From Candidatus Sigynarchaeota archaeon (lineage in GTDB: Archaea; Asgardarchaeota; Jordarchaeia; Jordarchaeales; Jordarchaeaceae): 5,935 bases of DNA. This document shows, piece after piece, positions 1 through 4,561 of the stretch. The position numbers and the translations under genes are program-made. The first letter of the stretch is position 1. Each line of letters opens with the position of its first letter. The DNA lies in NCBI GenBank assembly GCA_030587505.1, contig JAUQYY010000428.1, forward strand, positions 1-5,935, in the 5' to 3' direction. A model generated the notes under the pieces. It ran no database searches. It saw only the letters and a program-made list of their open reading frames with translations, and had not been told where the DNA came from.

Positions 1-447
1 TGCGGATCCGGAGGACTAAGCGCCGACTTCGTGAGTCCAGAGACGTTCGAAAAATTCGGCTTACCCTACCTCAAGAAGATACTCCACACACTAAAAGACC
101 ATGTTAAAAGGATACAATGCCACTTCGACACGAACTGGACACCAATGCTGGAATACCTCAGAGAGCTACCCTCCAAGAAGTGCTACCTACACCTGGATGA
201 ACGCACAGATATCTTTAAGGCAAAGGAGATTCTCGGGGATCACATGTGCCTCTTCGGCAACCTGAAACCGTCACTACTCACGTTCGGAACCCCCAACGAG
301 GTGGAAAAAGAGGTCAAAAAAATAATCGACGGCTGCGCAGACGGTGGAGGCCTAATAATAAGCGCAGAGGTCCCAGACGACGCGAAGTTCGAAAACGTTA
401 AAGCCATGGTAGACGCAACCAAAAAGTACGGAGTCTACAAAAAATAA
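1..447 (+). CDS. URO-D-fold (uroporphyrinogen decarboxylase / corrinoid methyltransferase-like) protein, 3' fragment
   Basis: The reading frame is open from the first base to a TAA at 445-447, so this is the last 148 residues of a longer gene that begins outside the window. The segment resembles the C-terminal half of the uroporphyrinogen decarboxylase superfamily, whose archaeal members include MtaA/MtbA-type methylcobamide:CoM methyltransferases. Features seen, counted from the first visible codon: SPETFEKFGLPYLKK (about 12-26), IQCHFDTNW (38-46), LDERTDIFKAKEILGDHM (65-82), FGTPNEVEKEV (95-105) and a closing GGG...EVPDDAKFENVKAMV block (115-137). The family's usual 'GC' just before 'EVP' is missing, so the third zinc-ligand Cys of MtaA/MtbA-type enzymes is absent. 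An internal GTG at 31 is open but is not taken as the start, because family-like sequence continues upstream of it. Substrate cannot be inferred; true haem-pathway HemE is unlikely. Confidence 0.85.
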   Translation, partial: CGSGGLSADFVSPETFEKFGLPYLKKILHTLKDHVKRIQCHFDTNWTPMLEYLRELPSKKCYLHLDERTDIFKAKEILGDHMCLFGNLKPSLLTFGTPNEVEKEVKKIIDGCADGGGLIISAEVPDDAKFENVKAMVDATKKYGVYKK

Positions 448-470
448 ACCAACACGCTCAAGCCACTCCT

Positions 471-481
471 TCCTCTTTTTT
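471..481 (+). terminator. T-rich archaeal terminator after the URO-D-like gene
   Basis: A pyrimidine run ending in six T (476-481) lies about 25 bp after the TAA at 445-447. No strong hairpin precedes it, which fits the intrinsic oligo-T terminators of archaea. It separates the first gene from the alpha/beta hydrolase gene. Confidence 0.55.
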
Positions 482-501
482 ACATATCCAATTCGCCCCA
501 A

Positions 502-545
502 GCGGAGCCGCGTGTGTCGGGGCTGGTTAGCCTAAGCCCGTCCGC
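502..545 (+). other. possible folded element in the spacer (nested inverted repeats)
   Basis: GCGGA (502-506) can pair with TCCGC (541-545), and directly inside on the 3' side GGGCT (520-524) pairs with AGCCC (535-539), with C518-G540 as an extra pair. This gives two short stems that could stack, with an 11-nt bulge on the 5' side. The element lies between a terminator and the next promoter. It has no tRNA acceptor/T-loop arrangement and matches no RNA family I recognise. It may be chance pairing in a GC-rich patch. Confidence 0.2.
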
Positions 546-556
546 AAGTCGCTGGG

Positions 557-568
557 AAAAGTTCTTAA
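557..568 (+). promoter_or_regulatory. candidate promoter for the alpha/beta hydrolase gene
   Basis: AAAAGTTCTTAA resembles a purine-rich BRE (AAAAG) followed by a weak TATA element (TTCTTAA). Transcription would start near 590, leaving a leader of about 25 nt that contains the GGAG Shine-Dalgarno at 603-606. Nearly the same arrangement (AAAAGTCTTAAATA) occurs at 3841-3854 before the perR operon, which supports it being a real promoter pattern in this genome. Confidence 0.4.
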
Positions 569-615
569 CCTTCCACGGAGAGAAAATAAATTCAAAACCC
601 TAGGAGCTACAAAAG

Positions 616-1407
616 ATGAGTAACGGTAGGGGTAAGCAAACCAAAGGTAAAAAGATTCTGCTCCTCCCCGGAGGATTCTGTTACTCCAAGGTTCTATACC
701 AGCCCCTTACAAAGCAGAGTTCCGCTCGCGGCTGGAACCTGATATACGGTGAGTACTACACCGGACCAGAAGAGCTAATCATCCCGTGCGGCGAAAGCAT
801 GGAGGATTACTACAGGGGGCTCAAGAAACTCGTATCCGCCACCAGTCCCGACCTGATAATCGGTCACTCCTTTTCGGCGAATGTTCTCCTCTACTACCTC
901 GCCAAGCAGAAGCCGAAAGAAAAACTCGTAATCTACGCACCCAGCTTCCACGAGTCCCACGAAGACCCCCTGATTAGAAACATAACAAGGTACGCACCCT
1001 GGATGTTCACAAACAGGTTGACGCTGTCGTTTTTCAGGGCACTGGTAGGCTCCATGGTTTCAGACTACCTCGTCGAAGGAAAAAAGAGCCCCCTTTATGA
1101 GGAAGTCAAAGATATGATCAAGAGCACCTTCAACAGGGAAACAGGCACCCTTATCAGAGCGCAGCTGAAAGCCTTCTTCGAGCACATACGTGAACCACTA
1201 CTCGACGAGTGGAGAAAAATCCAGTCGAACCGAGACTCGGTGCGCCTCGTCTACGGCGACAAGGACGAGATCTTCAAGAAGCTTTCCAAGGACACAAGAT
1301 TCCAAAATCAGGAGGAAACCATATCGCTGATTCGCGGCGCAGGACACATGGCGGTCATGGAAAAACCCGCAGAGTTCACCAAAATAGTGAAAGAACTGCT
1401 CCAGTAA
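616..1407 (+). CDS. alpha/beta hydrolase-fold protein
   Basis: This 263-residue protein has the layout of a soluble alpha/beta hydrolase. A first strand with an oxyanion-hole-like turn, ILLLPGG, lies at about 14-20. The nucleophile elbow GHSFSAN (83-89) puts Ser85 as nucleophile; the usual final Gly of GxSxG is replaced by Ser87. The acid is probably Asp217 in VYGDKDEIF, and the general base His244 in GAGHMAVMEKP. A cap-like insert rich in aromatic residues spans about 110-200. There is no signal peptide or membrane segment. The ATG at 616 has GGAG at 603-606, 9 nt upstream. The gene stands alone: a terminator lies upstream and a convergent gene ends 15 bp downstream. Sequence alone does not say whether it is an esterase, lipase or another hydrolase. 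Confidence 0.85.
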   Translation: MSNGRGKQTKGKKILLLPGGFCYSKVLYQPLTKQSSARGWNLIYGEYYTGPEELIIPCGESMEDYYRGLKKLVSATSPDLIIGHSFSANVLLYYLAKQKPKEKLVIYAPSFHESHEDPLIRNITRYAPWMFTNRLTLSFFRALVGSMVSDYLVEGKKSPLYEEVKDMIKSTFNRETGTLIRAQLKAFFEHIREPLLDEWRKIQSNRDSVRLVYGDKDEIFKKLSKDTRFQNQEETISLIRGAGHMAVMEKPAEFTKIVKELLQ

Positions 1408-1422
1408 ACCATACGGGCAGCG

Positions 1423-1944
1423 TTACAGCTCTACAGTGACTCTCTCGCCGACCTCTCTTATCGGTATTCTCCAGAACCCTTTATGTCTCTCAACCCGCCC
1501 CTCCATCAACGCCTTTGCGAGTCTTCTCCTGAGCTGCTGGATAAAGCCACCGTCGTCGAGAAGCACAATCCCCTCGTGGATGGCGTCTAGGACGAATCCG
1601 GTGAACCCCCTGAACATGCTCTCCAGTTCCCGGGGAGAAACCCAAAGCGCCTCCACTATTCCCGGTAGACCGCCCCTAAACCTTCTCCTCATGGAAACTA
1701 TTTCACCGTAGGGCTTGTCGAAATCATCCGAAACCACGATAAGGTCTACGTCGCTCTTCCTGTACACCGCCTTTCCACGAGCAACCGAGCCGTACAAAAG
1801 AACTCCCTTTATTTCAACGAAGTCGGATAAGCCAACCAAGTATTCAACAACTGGTTTCGCGTAGACCTCCTTAACTCCTCTCTCTCTGAGCATATCCCTC
1901 ACACGCTTAAGCTTCTCCCCTTCCAATCTTGCCAAGAAACTCAC
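1423..1944 (-). CDS. MNT-type nucleotidyltransferase (putative antitoxin of a HEPN-MNT pair)
   Basis: This 173-residue protein belongs to the DNA polymerase beta-like minimal nucleotidyltransferases. The signature runs from Gly52 to Leu68: GSVARG (52-57), then SDVDL (64-68), with Asp65 and Asp67 as the metal-binding acids. Glu98 in GIVEALWV is a candidate third acid. A segment typical of MNT proteins that accompany HEPN partners follows (GFVLDAIHEGIVLLDDGG, about 116-133). In characterised HEPN-MNT systems the MNT protein modifies the HEPN ribonuclease by AMPylation and neutralises it. The start is GTG at 1944: an in-frame TGA lies at 1956-1954, and GAGG at 1955-1952 is 7 nt upstream. It is downstream of the HEPN gene on the same strand and presumably co-transcribed. 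All motifs are intact, in contrast to its partner. Confidence 0.88.
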   Translation of the reverse strand: MSFLARLEGEKLKRVRDMLRERGVKEVYAKPVVEYLVGLSDFVEIKGVLLYGSVARGKAVYRKSDVDLIVVSDDFDKPYGEIVSMRRRFRGGLPGIVEALWVSPRELESMFRGFTGFVLDAIHEGIVLLDDGGFIQQLRRRLAKALMEGRVERHKGFWRIPIREVGERVTVEL

Positions 1945-2056
1945 ACTCCAACCTCATCTTGGAACACAAGTTAGATTTCTCAAAGAAGCGAACTAAGGCT
2001 CCAGATATGAACCTAGCGTCATCCAAGAATTGCATAATTGCATCTTCGGAGTAGAC
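1907..2056 (-). pseudogene. out-of-frame C-terminal remnant of the HEPN protein
   Basis: From the GTC at 2056-2054 this frame encodes 49 residues beginning VYSEDAIMQFLDDARFISGA and ends at TAA 1909-1907. The YSEDA...DDARFI pattern is the expected last helix of HEPN proteins (usually P-x-E-x-Y-T/S-E-E-D-A followed by an amphipathic helix). It follows directly on the TTPNE that the main HEPN frame encodes up to base 2056. Joining the two requires adding one base or a -1 shift at 2058-2056, giving ...TTPNE-VYSEDA... The restored frame would overlap the start of the MNT gene by 38 bp. Confidence 0.75.
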
Positions 2057-2424
2057 TCGTTCGGCGTGGTTACACCGCTAGCGTGCCGCACACCATATCT
2101 GGGCCTTGTCCTCTCATCCTTAAGGGTCTTGGCTACGGAGGAAACATCCTCCAACAGGGCGATGTCATCTAGAGATATTTTCTCCTCAATCTCACCCAGC
2201 TGAACATCCGAAAGAATTTCGTCCAACTGCCAAGAAGGATTGTGAACCTGCTTGGGTTCGAATCCAAGAACAGATATAACCGCCTTCAAGAGTTTTTCAA
2301 CAAACTGCTGCGCGTGATAAACAATGGCTCCCCGATTCTCCTTAACACTAAGCCTCCCTACAACTCGCCAATCCTCCAGCGCAAGCCTAACCCAGCTAGA
2401 AGCCATATCAAAATTATCCACCAT
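1993..2424 (-). CDS. HEPN-domain protein (putative RNase toxin of a HEPN-MNT pair), frameshifted near its C-terminus
   Basis: Counted from the ATG at 2424, the open frame gives 143 residues. The N-terminal helix (ASSWVRLALEDWRVVGRL), the conserved YHAQQFVEKLLKA helix (36-48) and the loop before the last helix (RTRPRYGVRHASGVTTPNE, about 105-123) match the HEPN family. RYGVRH (109-114) fits the Rx4-6H motif of HEPN ribonucleases. After Glu123 the frame runs into 20 unrelated residues and a TAG at 1995-1993, while the proper C-terminal helix continues in the adjacent frame to 1907, so one base has been lost. The frame is open further upstream to ATGs at 2457 and 2529, but family starts fit 2424 or 2406. 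The 2406 ATG has GGTGG at 2422-2418, 11 nt before it, and a TATA-like element at 2460-2467 would place the transcript start near 2437. Confidence 0.78.
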   Translation of the reverse strand: MVDNFDMASSWVRLALEDWRVVGRLSVKENRGAIVYHAQQFVEKLLKAVISVLGFEPKQVHNPSWQLDEILSDVQLGEIEEKISLDDIALLEDVSSVAKTLKDERTRPRYGVRHASGVTTPNESTPKMQLCNSWMTLGSYLEP

Positions 2425-2459
2425 CTCAAACACGCCACTAACACTATGTCTACCCATCG

Positions 2460-2467
2460 ACTTAAAC
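2460..2467 (-). promoter_or_regulatory. weak candidate promoter of the HEPN-MNT pair
   Basis: On the minus strand the sequence GGTTTAAG (2467-2460) could serve as a TATA element, with the transcript beginning near 2437. That fits translation from 2424 or 2406 and argues against the longer open starts at 2457 and 2529. The match is weak and no clear BRE is visible. Confidence 0.25.
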
Positions 2468-2490
2468 CTTACGGGAATTGGAAAAGAATT

Positions 2491-2501
2491 GAAAGAAAAA
2501 A
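2491..2501 (-). terminator. T-rich terminator downstream of the LLM oxidoreductase gene
   Basis: On the minus strand this reads TTTTTTCTTTC, about 100 nt after the stop of the LLM gene at 2603 and before the HEPN gene. A small inverted repeat, CTCC-ACGC-GGAG (2515-2526), lies just before it in transcription order. The tract would isolate the HEPN-MNT transcript from the upstream gene. The stretch 2530-2602 shows no gene. Confidence 0.4.
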
Positions 2502-2602
2502 CTTGATAGAGGCACTCCACGCGGAGCACTCAGCCCTTCGGCGGATGAGGCGTCTCTTCGGGGAAGTAGGTAATTCCTCTGAAAGGATGGTTTTTGAGTT
2601 TT

Positions 2603-3643
2603 TTACTTGTACTGTTCTTTGAAGTATGGGATGATTTTGTCGCGGTAGATTTCGTACACCTCGTTGGGGTCGGGTCCCCTGTTGAGGAGTGAGAAGTGTC
2701 TGACGCCAGCCTTTATGTAGGCTTCGATTTGGTCCATGACCTGGTCCAGTGTTCCTATGATGTTGAAGTCCGCGTTGACGCTGTCGGGAACCTCGCCCAG
2801 GTACTTCCCGATGGTTGTGATGTCCCGCTCCGAACCGGTGAAGTGGAAGAGTGAGAGCTCCTTTGGCAGGTTGAGGCCGTAGGCCTCGTTCAACTTCTGC
2901 GGCGCGGTGAGGTAGTTGACCTTGAAGTTTTTAACACGGTCGAGCGCGGTTTCAAAGTCGTCGGCTATCGCCGTGTAGCAGAAGTAGACTGTGTCTATCT
3001 CCTCTATGCTTCTCCCAGTCTCCTTCGCCCCCTTCTCCACCTCCTTCAGGTGCTTTTCGTAGAGTTTGGGGCTCTCGTAAAGGGGGAACCATCCGTCGCC
3101 GATTCTGCCGGTGAGCCGCCTGGTTCTTGGACCGTTGCCAGCGATGTAGATTGGTATGCTCTCCTGCACGGGTTTAACCTGCAGGAAGGCGTCCTTGAGG
3201 CTGTAGAACTCGCTCTCGTAGGTTACCTTGTCCTCCTTCCAGAGCAGACGCATGATTTCGATGTACTGCTCCATCTTTGTTACGGGTTTGCTCTTGTCGA
3301 AACCGTACATGTCAAGGTTCATAGCTTCACCCGCACCTATTCCGAACATCGCCCTGCCGTTGGAGAGGACGTCAAGGGTGGCGAGCGTTTGCGCCATCAG
3401 AGCGGGGTGCCTCCGGTGGGGGTCGGAGACGGCGCTGCACAGCTTAGCCTTCCTGGTCTTCAGCGCCAGCGCGGTGAGAAACGTGAAAGCCTCGTAGCAG
3501 GTTCCCACGGCAGGAATCATGGAGAGATGGTCCGCGAACCAGAGCGACTCGAAACCGCACTCCTCAGCCTTCTGAGCCGCCTCAAACATCAAATCCAGTT
3601 TAGGGGTTGGAACGGGAATATTATTACCAAACTTTATATCCAT
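2603..3643 (-). CDS. LLM-class (luciferase-like) F420- or flavin-dependent oxidoreductase
   Basis: This 346-residue protein is a full-length bacterial-luciferase-like TIM-barrel oxidoreductase. Seen in order: MDIKFGNNIP first strand; FESLWFADH (31-39), with the conserved acid-His pair at the end of strand two; SDPHRRHPALMAQTLATLD (73-91); LSNGRAMFGIGAGEAMNLD (93-111), the family's most conserved block; AGNGPRTRRLTGRIGDGWF (168-186), a phosphate/cofactor-binding region; and a C-terminal IIGTLDQVMDQIEAYIKAGV (295-314). The GAGEAMN form resembles F420-dependent dehydrogenases and reductases of the FGD/Mer superfamily more than FMN monooxygenases. It is not a typical Mer (methylene-H4MPT reductase), so the substrate is unknown. 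The ATG at 3643 has an excellent AGGTGGG at 3657-3651. The gene is transcribed divergently from the perR operon and shares its roughly 300-bp control region, which suggests a link to oxidative stress. Confidence 0.9.
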   Translation of the reverse strand: MDIKFGNNIPVPTPKLDLMFEAAQKAEECGFESLWFADHLSMIPAVGTCYEAFTFLTALALKTRKAKLCSAVSDPHRRHPALMAQTLATLDVLSNGRAMFGIGAGEAMNLDMYGFDKSKPVTKMEQYIEIMRLLWKEDKVTYESEFYSLKDAFLQVKPVQESIPIYIAGNGPRTRRLTGRIGDGWFPLYESPKLYEKHLKEVEKGAKETGRSIEEIDTVYFCYTAIADDFETALDRVKNFKVNYLTAPQKLNEAYGLNLPKELSLFHFTGSERDITTIGKYLGEVPDSVNADFNIIGTLDQVMDQIEAYIKAGVRHFSLLNRGPDPNEVYEIYRDKIIPYFKEQYK

Positions 3644-3650
3644 CGATTAT

Positions 3651-3657
3651 CCCACCT
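3651..3657 (-). promoter_or_regulatory. Shine-Dalgarno of the LLM gene
   Basis: AGGTGGG on the minus strand, 7 nt before the ATG at 3643, is a near-complete match to the anti-SD of archaeal 16S rRNA and fixes the start. Confidence 0.75.
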
Positions 3658-3671
3658 ATGTTCTTTCCCAC

Positions 3672-3692
3672 GAGTGCACAACAGTTACACTC
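3672..3692 (-). repeat. inverted repeat in the LLM leader (possible operator or hairpin)
   Basis: GAGTG (3672-3676) and CACTC (3688-3692) are perfect complements separated by 11 bp. The dyad lies just downstream of the predicted LLM transcript start and upstream of the Shine-Dalgarno. It could be a repressor site at the start of the transcript or a small RNA hairpin. Five-bp arms can occur by chance. Confidence 0.3.
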
Positions 3693-3708
3693 ATTCAGAG
3701 CAACATCT

Positions 3709-3716
3709 CTTTAAAG
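3709..3716 (-). promoter_or_regulatory. candidate TATA element of the LLM gene
   Basis: The minus strand reads GAAATCCTTTAAAGAG across 3722-3707: a BRE-like GAAAT followed by the TATA-like CTTTAAAG. Transcription would begin near 3685, leaving a leader of about 40 nt with the Shine-Dalgarno at 3657-3651. Confidence 0.45.
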
Positions 3717-3805
3717 GATTTCGCACACAAATAGAACATAAGGTGATCCGCTCAATTTTTCACTAGGCTGTGCGTGTGGTGGCCTGCAGAATCTCTCGCC
3801 GGATT

Positions 3806-3833
3806 GGGACTAGCTTTGGGTTGTGGGTTAGGG
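3806..3833 (+). other. G-rich run with four GGG tracts (potential G-quadruplex)
   Basis: GGG tracts sit at 3806-3808, 3818-3820, 3825-3827 and 3831-3833, with loops of 9, 4 and 3 nt. The last two are joined by TTA, as in telomere-like repeats. The run ends 7 bp before the upstream BRE/TATA candidate of the perR operon. Folding is only a prediction and the 9-nt loop weakens it. Confidence 0.3.
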
Positions 3834-3838
3834 ATTGA

Positions 3839-3855
3839 CCAAAAGTCTTAAATAG
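3839..3855 (+). promoter_or_regulatory. distal candidate promoter (P1) of the perR operon
   Basis: CCAAAAGTCTTAAATAG combines a purine-rich BRE (AAAAG) and a TATA-like CTTAAATA. The predicted transcript start is near 3873-3878, which would give a leader of about 70 nt holding the direct repeats described below. The same AAAAG-T-CTTAA pattern is seen at 557-568. Confidence 0.4.
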
Positions 3856-3875
3856 CTTGGAACTGTTTTTATTTT

Positions 3876-3901
3876 GTATTTAGTAGAAAAAAGTATTTAG
3901 T
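3876..3901 (+). repeat. perfect 9-bp direct repeat upstream of perR (candidate operator)
   Basis: GTATTTAGT occurs at 3876-3884 and again at 3893-3901, with 17 bp between starts. The pair lies between the two promoter candidates, directly before the proximal BRE. Tandem A/T-rich copies at this place are what an autoregulator binding site or activator site would look like. It is not the TTATAAT dyad of Bacillus PerR boxes. Confidence 0.45.
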
Positions 3902-3908
3902 TCAAATT

Positions 3909-3924
3909 AGAAATCAATATAAAT
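3909..3924 (+). promoter_or_regulatory. proximal candidate promoter (P2) of the perR operon
   Basis: AGAAAT (BRE-like, from 3909) precedes ATATAAAT (3917-3924), the best TATA match in the window. Transcription would begin near 3945-3948, on or just before the perR start codon, so the mRNA may be leaderless or have a leader of about a dozen nt. An imperfect dyad, TTCAAATT (3901-3908) with AATTATGAA (3922-3930), overlaps this TATA box and could be where a repressor blocks TBP. Confidence 0.55.
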
Positions 3925-3947
3925 TATGAATCGGTCTATAATAATTG

Positions 3948-4379
3948 GTGCCTAGCGTGGAGAAGTACGTGAAAATCCTGAGGGAAACAGGGCTGAAAAC
4001 AACCCTCCAGAGACTACAGATAATGAAGTACCTGGATGAAAGGAGGAATCACCCCACAGCAAACAAAATATTCTCAGACCTCAAAAGAAAGAATCCGGCT
4101 CTCTCGAAAACAACAGTCTACAATTCCCTAGAAACGCTCAGAAAACACAACGTGATCCAAGCGTTGACCATCTCCGAGCCCGAACTACGATACGACATCA
4201 ACACGAAACCCCACCACCACCTCCTGTGCAGAAGCTGCGGGGCGATAATCGACGTTTATGTGAACTGTCCCTATCTTGGAAAGACGCTGAGCGAGGGTAG
4301 GATAGAGGACGTGCACGGATACTTTGAAGGCACCTGCAAAAAGTGTTTAGAAAAAGTTAGAAAAGGAAGGAAGAAATGA
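3948..4379 (+). CDS. perR: PerR-type Fur-family peroxide-sensing repressor
   Basis: This roughly 143-residue Fur-family metalloregulator has an N-terminal winged helix (TGLKTTLQRLQIMKYL, then the recognition helix SKTTVYNSLETL at 53-64) and a C-terminal dimerisation/metal domain. Counted from GTG 3948, a structural zinc site is given by Cys94/Cys97 (CRSC) and Cys130/Cys133 (CKKC). The regulatory-metal ligands of Bacillus PerR (His37, Asp85, His91, His93, Asp104) have counterparts at His35 (HPTA), Asp83, His89, His91 and Asp102. The Asp102 position favours PerR, since Fur has Glu there. Peroxide sensing by His oxidation is therefore expected. The start is uncertain: TTG 3945, GTG 3948 or GTG 3957 (the last has GGTG 6 nt upstream). 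Its TGA overlaps the rubredoxin ATG, so the two are translationally coupled. It probably represses its own operon. Confidence 0.9.
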   Translation: MPSVEKYVKILRETGLKTTLQRLQIMKYLDERRNHPTANKIFSDLKRKNPALSKTTVYNSLETLRKHNVIQALTISEPELRYDINTKPHHHLLCRSCGAIIDVYVNCPYLGKTLSEGRIEDVHGYFEGTCKKCLEKVRKGRKK

Positions 4380-4537
4380 TGGAGAAATACGCGTGTAAGG
4401 TTTGTGGATATATTTATGACCCGGATAAGGGTGACCCGGATAACGGCGTACCTCCGGGGACGAGTTTTGAGGACCTGCCCGAGGACTGGGTTTGCCCAGT
4501 CTGCGGAGCTGGAAAGGAAGAGTTCGAACCGCTTTAG
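4379..4537 (+). CDS. rub: rubredoxin
   Basis: This 52-residue protein has the full rubredoxin signature: CKVCGYIYDP at the N-terminus and WVCPVCGAGKEEFEPL at the C-terminus. The four iron ligands are Cys6, Cys9, Cys39 and Cys42, the same spacing as classical clostridial rubredoxin. The core also has GVPPGTSFEDLPEDW, normal for the family. It is a cytoplasmic one-electron carrier. Here it would most likely serve the superoxide reductase, and perhaps FprA, encoded next. The ATG at 4379 overlaps the perR TGA by one base; an in-frame ATG at 4376 is the alternative. GGAAGG at 4365-4370 supplies the ribosome site 8 nt upstream. After the TAG stop at 4535-4537 the same frame stays open for six mostly acidic codons before another TAG at 4556-4558. 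Confidence 0.95.
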   Translation: MEKYACKVCGYIYDPDKGDPDNGVPPGTSFEDLPEDWVCPVCGAGKEEFEPL

Positions 4538-4547
4538 GAAGTGTTTG

Positions 4548-4553
4548 AGGAGG
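4548..4553 (+). promoter_or_regulatory. Shine-Dalgarno that sets the fprA TTG start
   Basis: AGGAGG lies 8 nt before TTG 4562 and 17 nt before the next candidate, GTG 4571, so it selects the TTG. The surrounding GAGGAGGAGTAGA is closely repeated before the superoxide reductase start. Confidence 0.7.
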
Positions 4554-4561
4554 AGTAGATT

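Noticed and set aside
500..575. tRNA-like stretch in the first spacer
   Set aside because: No seven-base acceptor stem, anticodon arm or proper T-loop can be built; only short nested stems are present.
2458..2529. Longer N-terminus of the HEPN protein from ATG 2529
   Set aside because: The extra residues are not HEPN-like and cross the T-rich terminator and TATA-like sequence; HEPN proteins normally begin a few residues before the first helix.
3050..3766. Long plus-strand open frame of 238 codons opposite the LLM gene
   Set aside because: It is antisense to a clear family member, its residues show no family pattern, and it runs through the divergent promoter region.
3937..3946. TATAATAATT as a Bacillus-type PerR box
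   Set aside because: Only one half resembles the TTATAAT consensus and no matching inverted half follows; in an A/T-rich promoter this is expected by chance.
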